This document shows positions 6,242 through 6,339 of a stretch of DNA of 6,339 nt, in pieces. The position numbers and the translations under genes were made by a program. The stretch is from an uncultured Selenomonadaceae bacterium (GTDB lineage Bacteria; Bacillota; Negativicutes; Selenomonadales; Selenomonadaceae): contig CAJODU010000091.1 in NCBI GenBank assembly GCA_905233325.1, forward strand, positions 1,777 through 8,115, read 5' to 3'. Below the pieces are notes generated by a model. That model searched no databases and was not told the DNA's origin. It was given only the letters and a program-made list of their open reading frames with translations. Positions within the stretch are counted from its first letter, which is position 1, and each line of letters starts with the position of its first letter.

Positions 6242-6339
6242 CTGAGCCTCCCCATGGCTAAAGCCAGGGGGTTCTAGGAGACAAGTAGTATCGTGGTGCC
6301 TCCATTTAAGAAGTTTGCAGGCAGAGCCTGTTAGTTAGT
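6242..6339 (-). mobile_element. Right end of an IS200/IS605-family (TnpB-type) element, extending beyond the window
   Basis: On the minus strand, GAACCCCCTGGC-TTT-AGCCATGGGGAGGCTCA (split here at its loop; about 6274-6243) matches in pattern the conserved end of many IS605-group elements. A hairpin with arms TGGCT/AGCCA (6266-6262 and 6259-6255) and CCCC/GGGG is flanked by GAAC and a GTTC-like end, here GCTC. In this group the right end lies just after tnpB and also forms the 3' scaffold of the omega RNA. A tnpB gene would therefore lie to the right of the window on the minus strand, reading toward the kinase. No transposase gene is visible within the roughly 100 bases present. The exact junction, near 6242, is uncertain by a few bases because these elements leave no target duplication. 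Confidence 0.65.

Noticed and set aside
6175..6257. Short minus-strand frame beginning at the ATG inside the transposon hairpin
   Set aside because: It is out of frame with the kinase, ends after about 28 codons and reads as unrelated sequence, so it is fortuitous.
1..6339. CRISPR array, tRNA or rRNA genes
   Set aside because: No regularly spaced repeats and no recognisable structural RNA sequences were seen on either strand.

Overview
All four protein-coding genes lie on the minus strand, so in transcription order the window runs from its right edge to its left edge. The organism looks like a moderately AT-rich Firmicute. Supporting signs are SigA-type promoter boxes, purine-rich Shine-Dalgarno sites, GTG/TTG start options, a PAS-HisKA-HATPase-REC hybrid kinase of a kind common in anaerobic Firmicutes, and an IS200/IS605-type transposon end. 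Negativicutes (Selenomonadales) or Clostridia are my best guesses, but the placement is by resemblance only.

Layout, in transcription order. (1) About 6242-6339: the right end of an IS200/IS605-family element, with its conserved GC-rich hairpin, running off the window. (2) 4667-6166, with recognisable coding sequence extending upstream to about 6240: a hybrid sensor histidine kinase whose N-terminal part is cut off where the insertion-element end begins. (3) 3970-4581: a GrpE-like nucleotide exchange factor. (4) 2301-3932: a divergent, lid-less Hsp70/DnaK-like ATPase, 37 bp after the GrpE-like gene and probably in one operon with it. It is closed by an intrinsic terminator at 2250-2282. (5) 1-2182: a large single-chain restriction-modification enzyme of the MmeI-like (type IIG/IIL) class. 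It has its own near-consensus promoter directly after the terminator, and its C-terminus lies beyond the left edge.

How the parts may fit together. The GrpE-like and Hsp70-like proteins almost certainly form a dedicated ATPase/exchange-factor pair. No J-domain protein and no CIRCE heat-shock operator is visible, and the Hsp70 differs from housekeeping DnaK: it has no helical lid, a changed linker, and Asp in place of the Thr199-equivalent. Beside it is a restriction-modification enzyme transcribed independently, and beyond it an orphan-looking signalling kinase damaged by a transposon. This mixture suggests an accessory region. A functional link between the chaperone pair and the restriction system is speculation from proximity. 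The most checkable novelties are the transposon-kinase junction, whose omega-RNA guide would read into the kinase gene, and the specialised Hsp70-GrpE pair.
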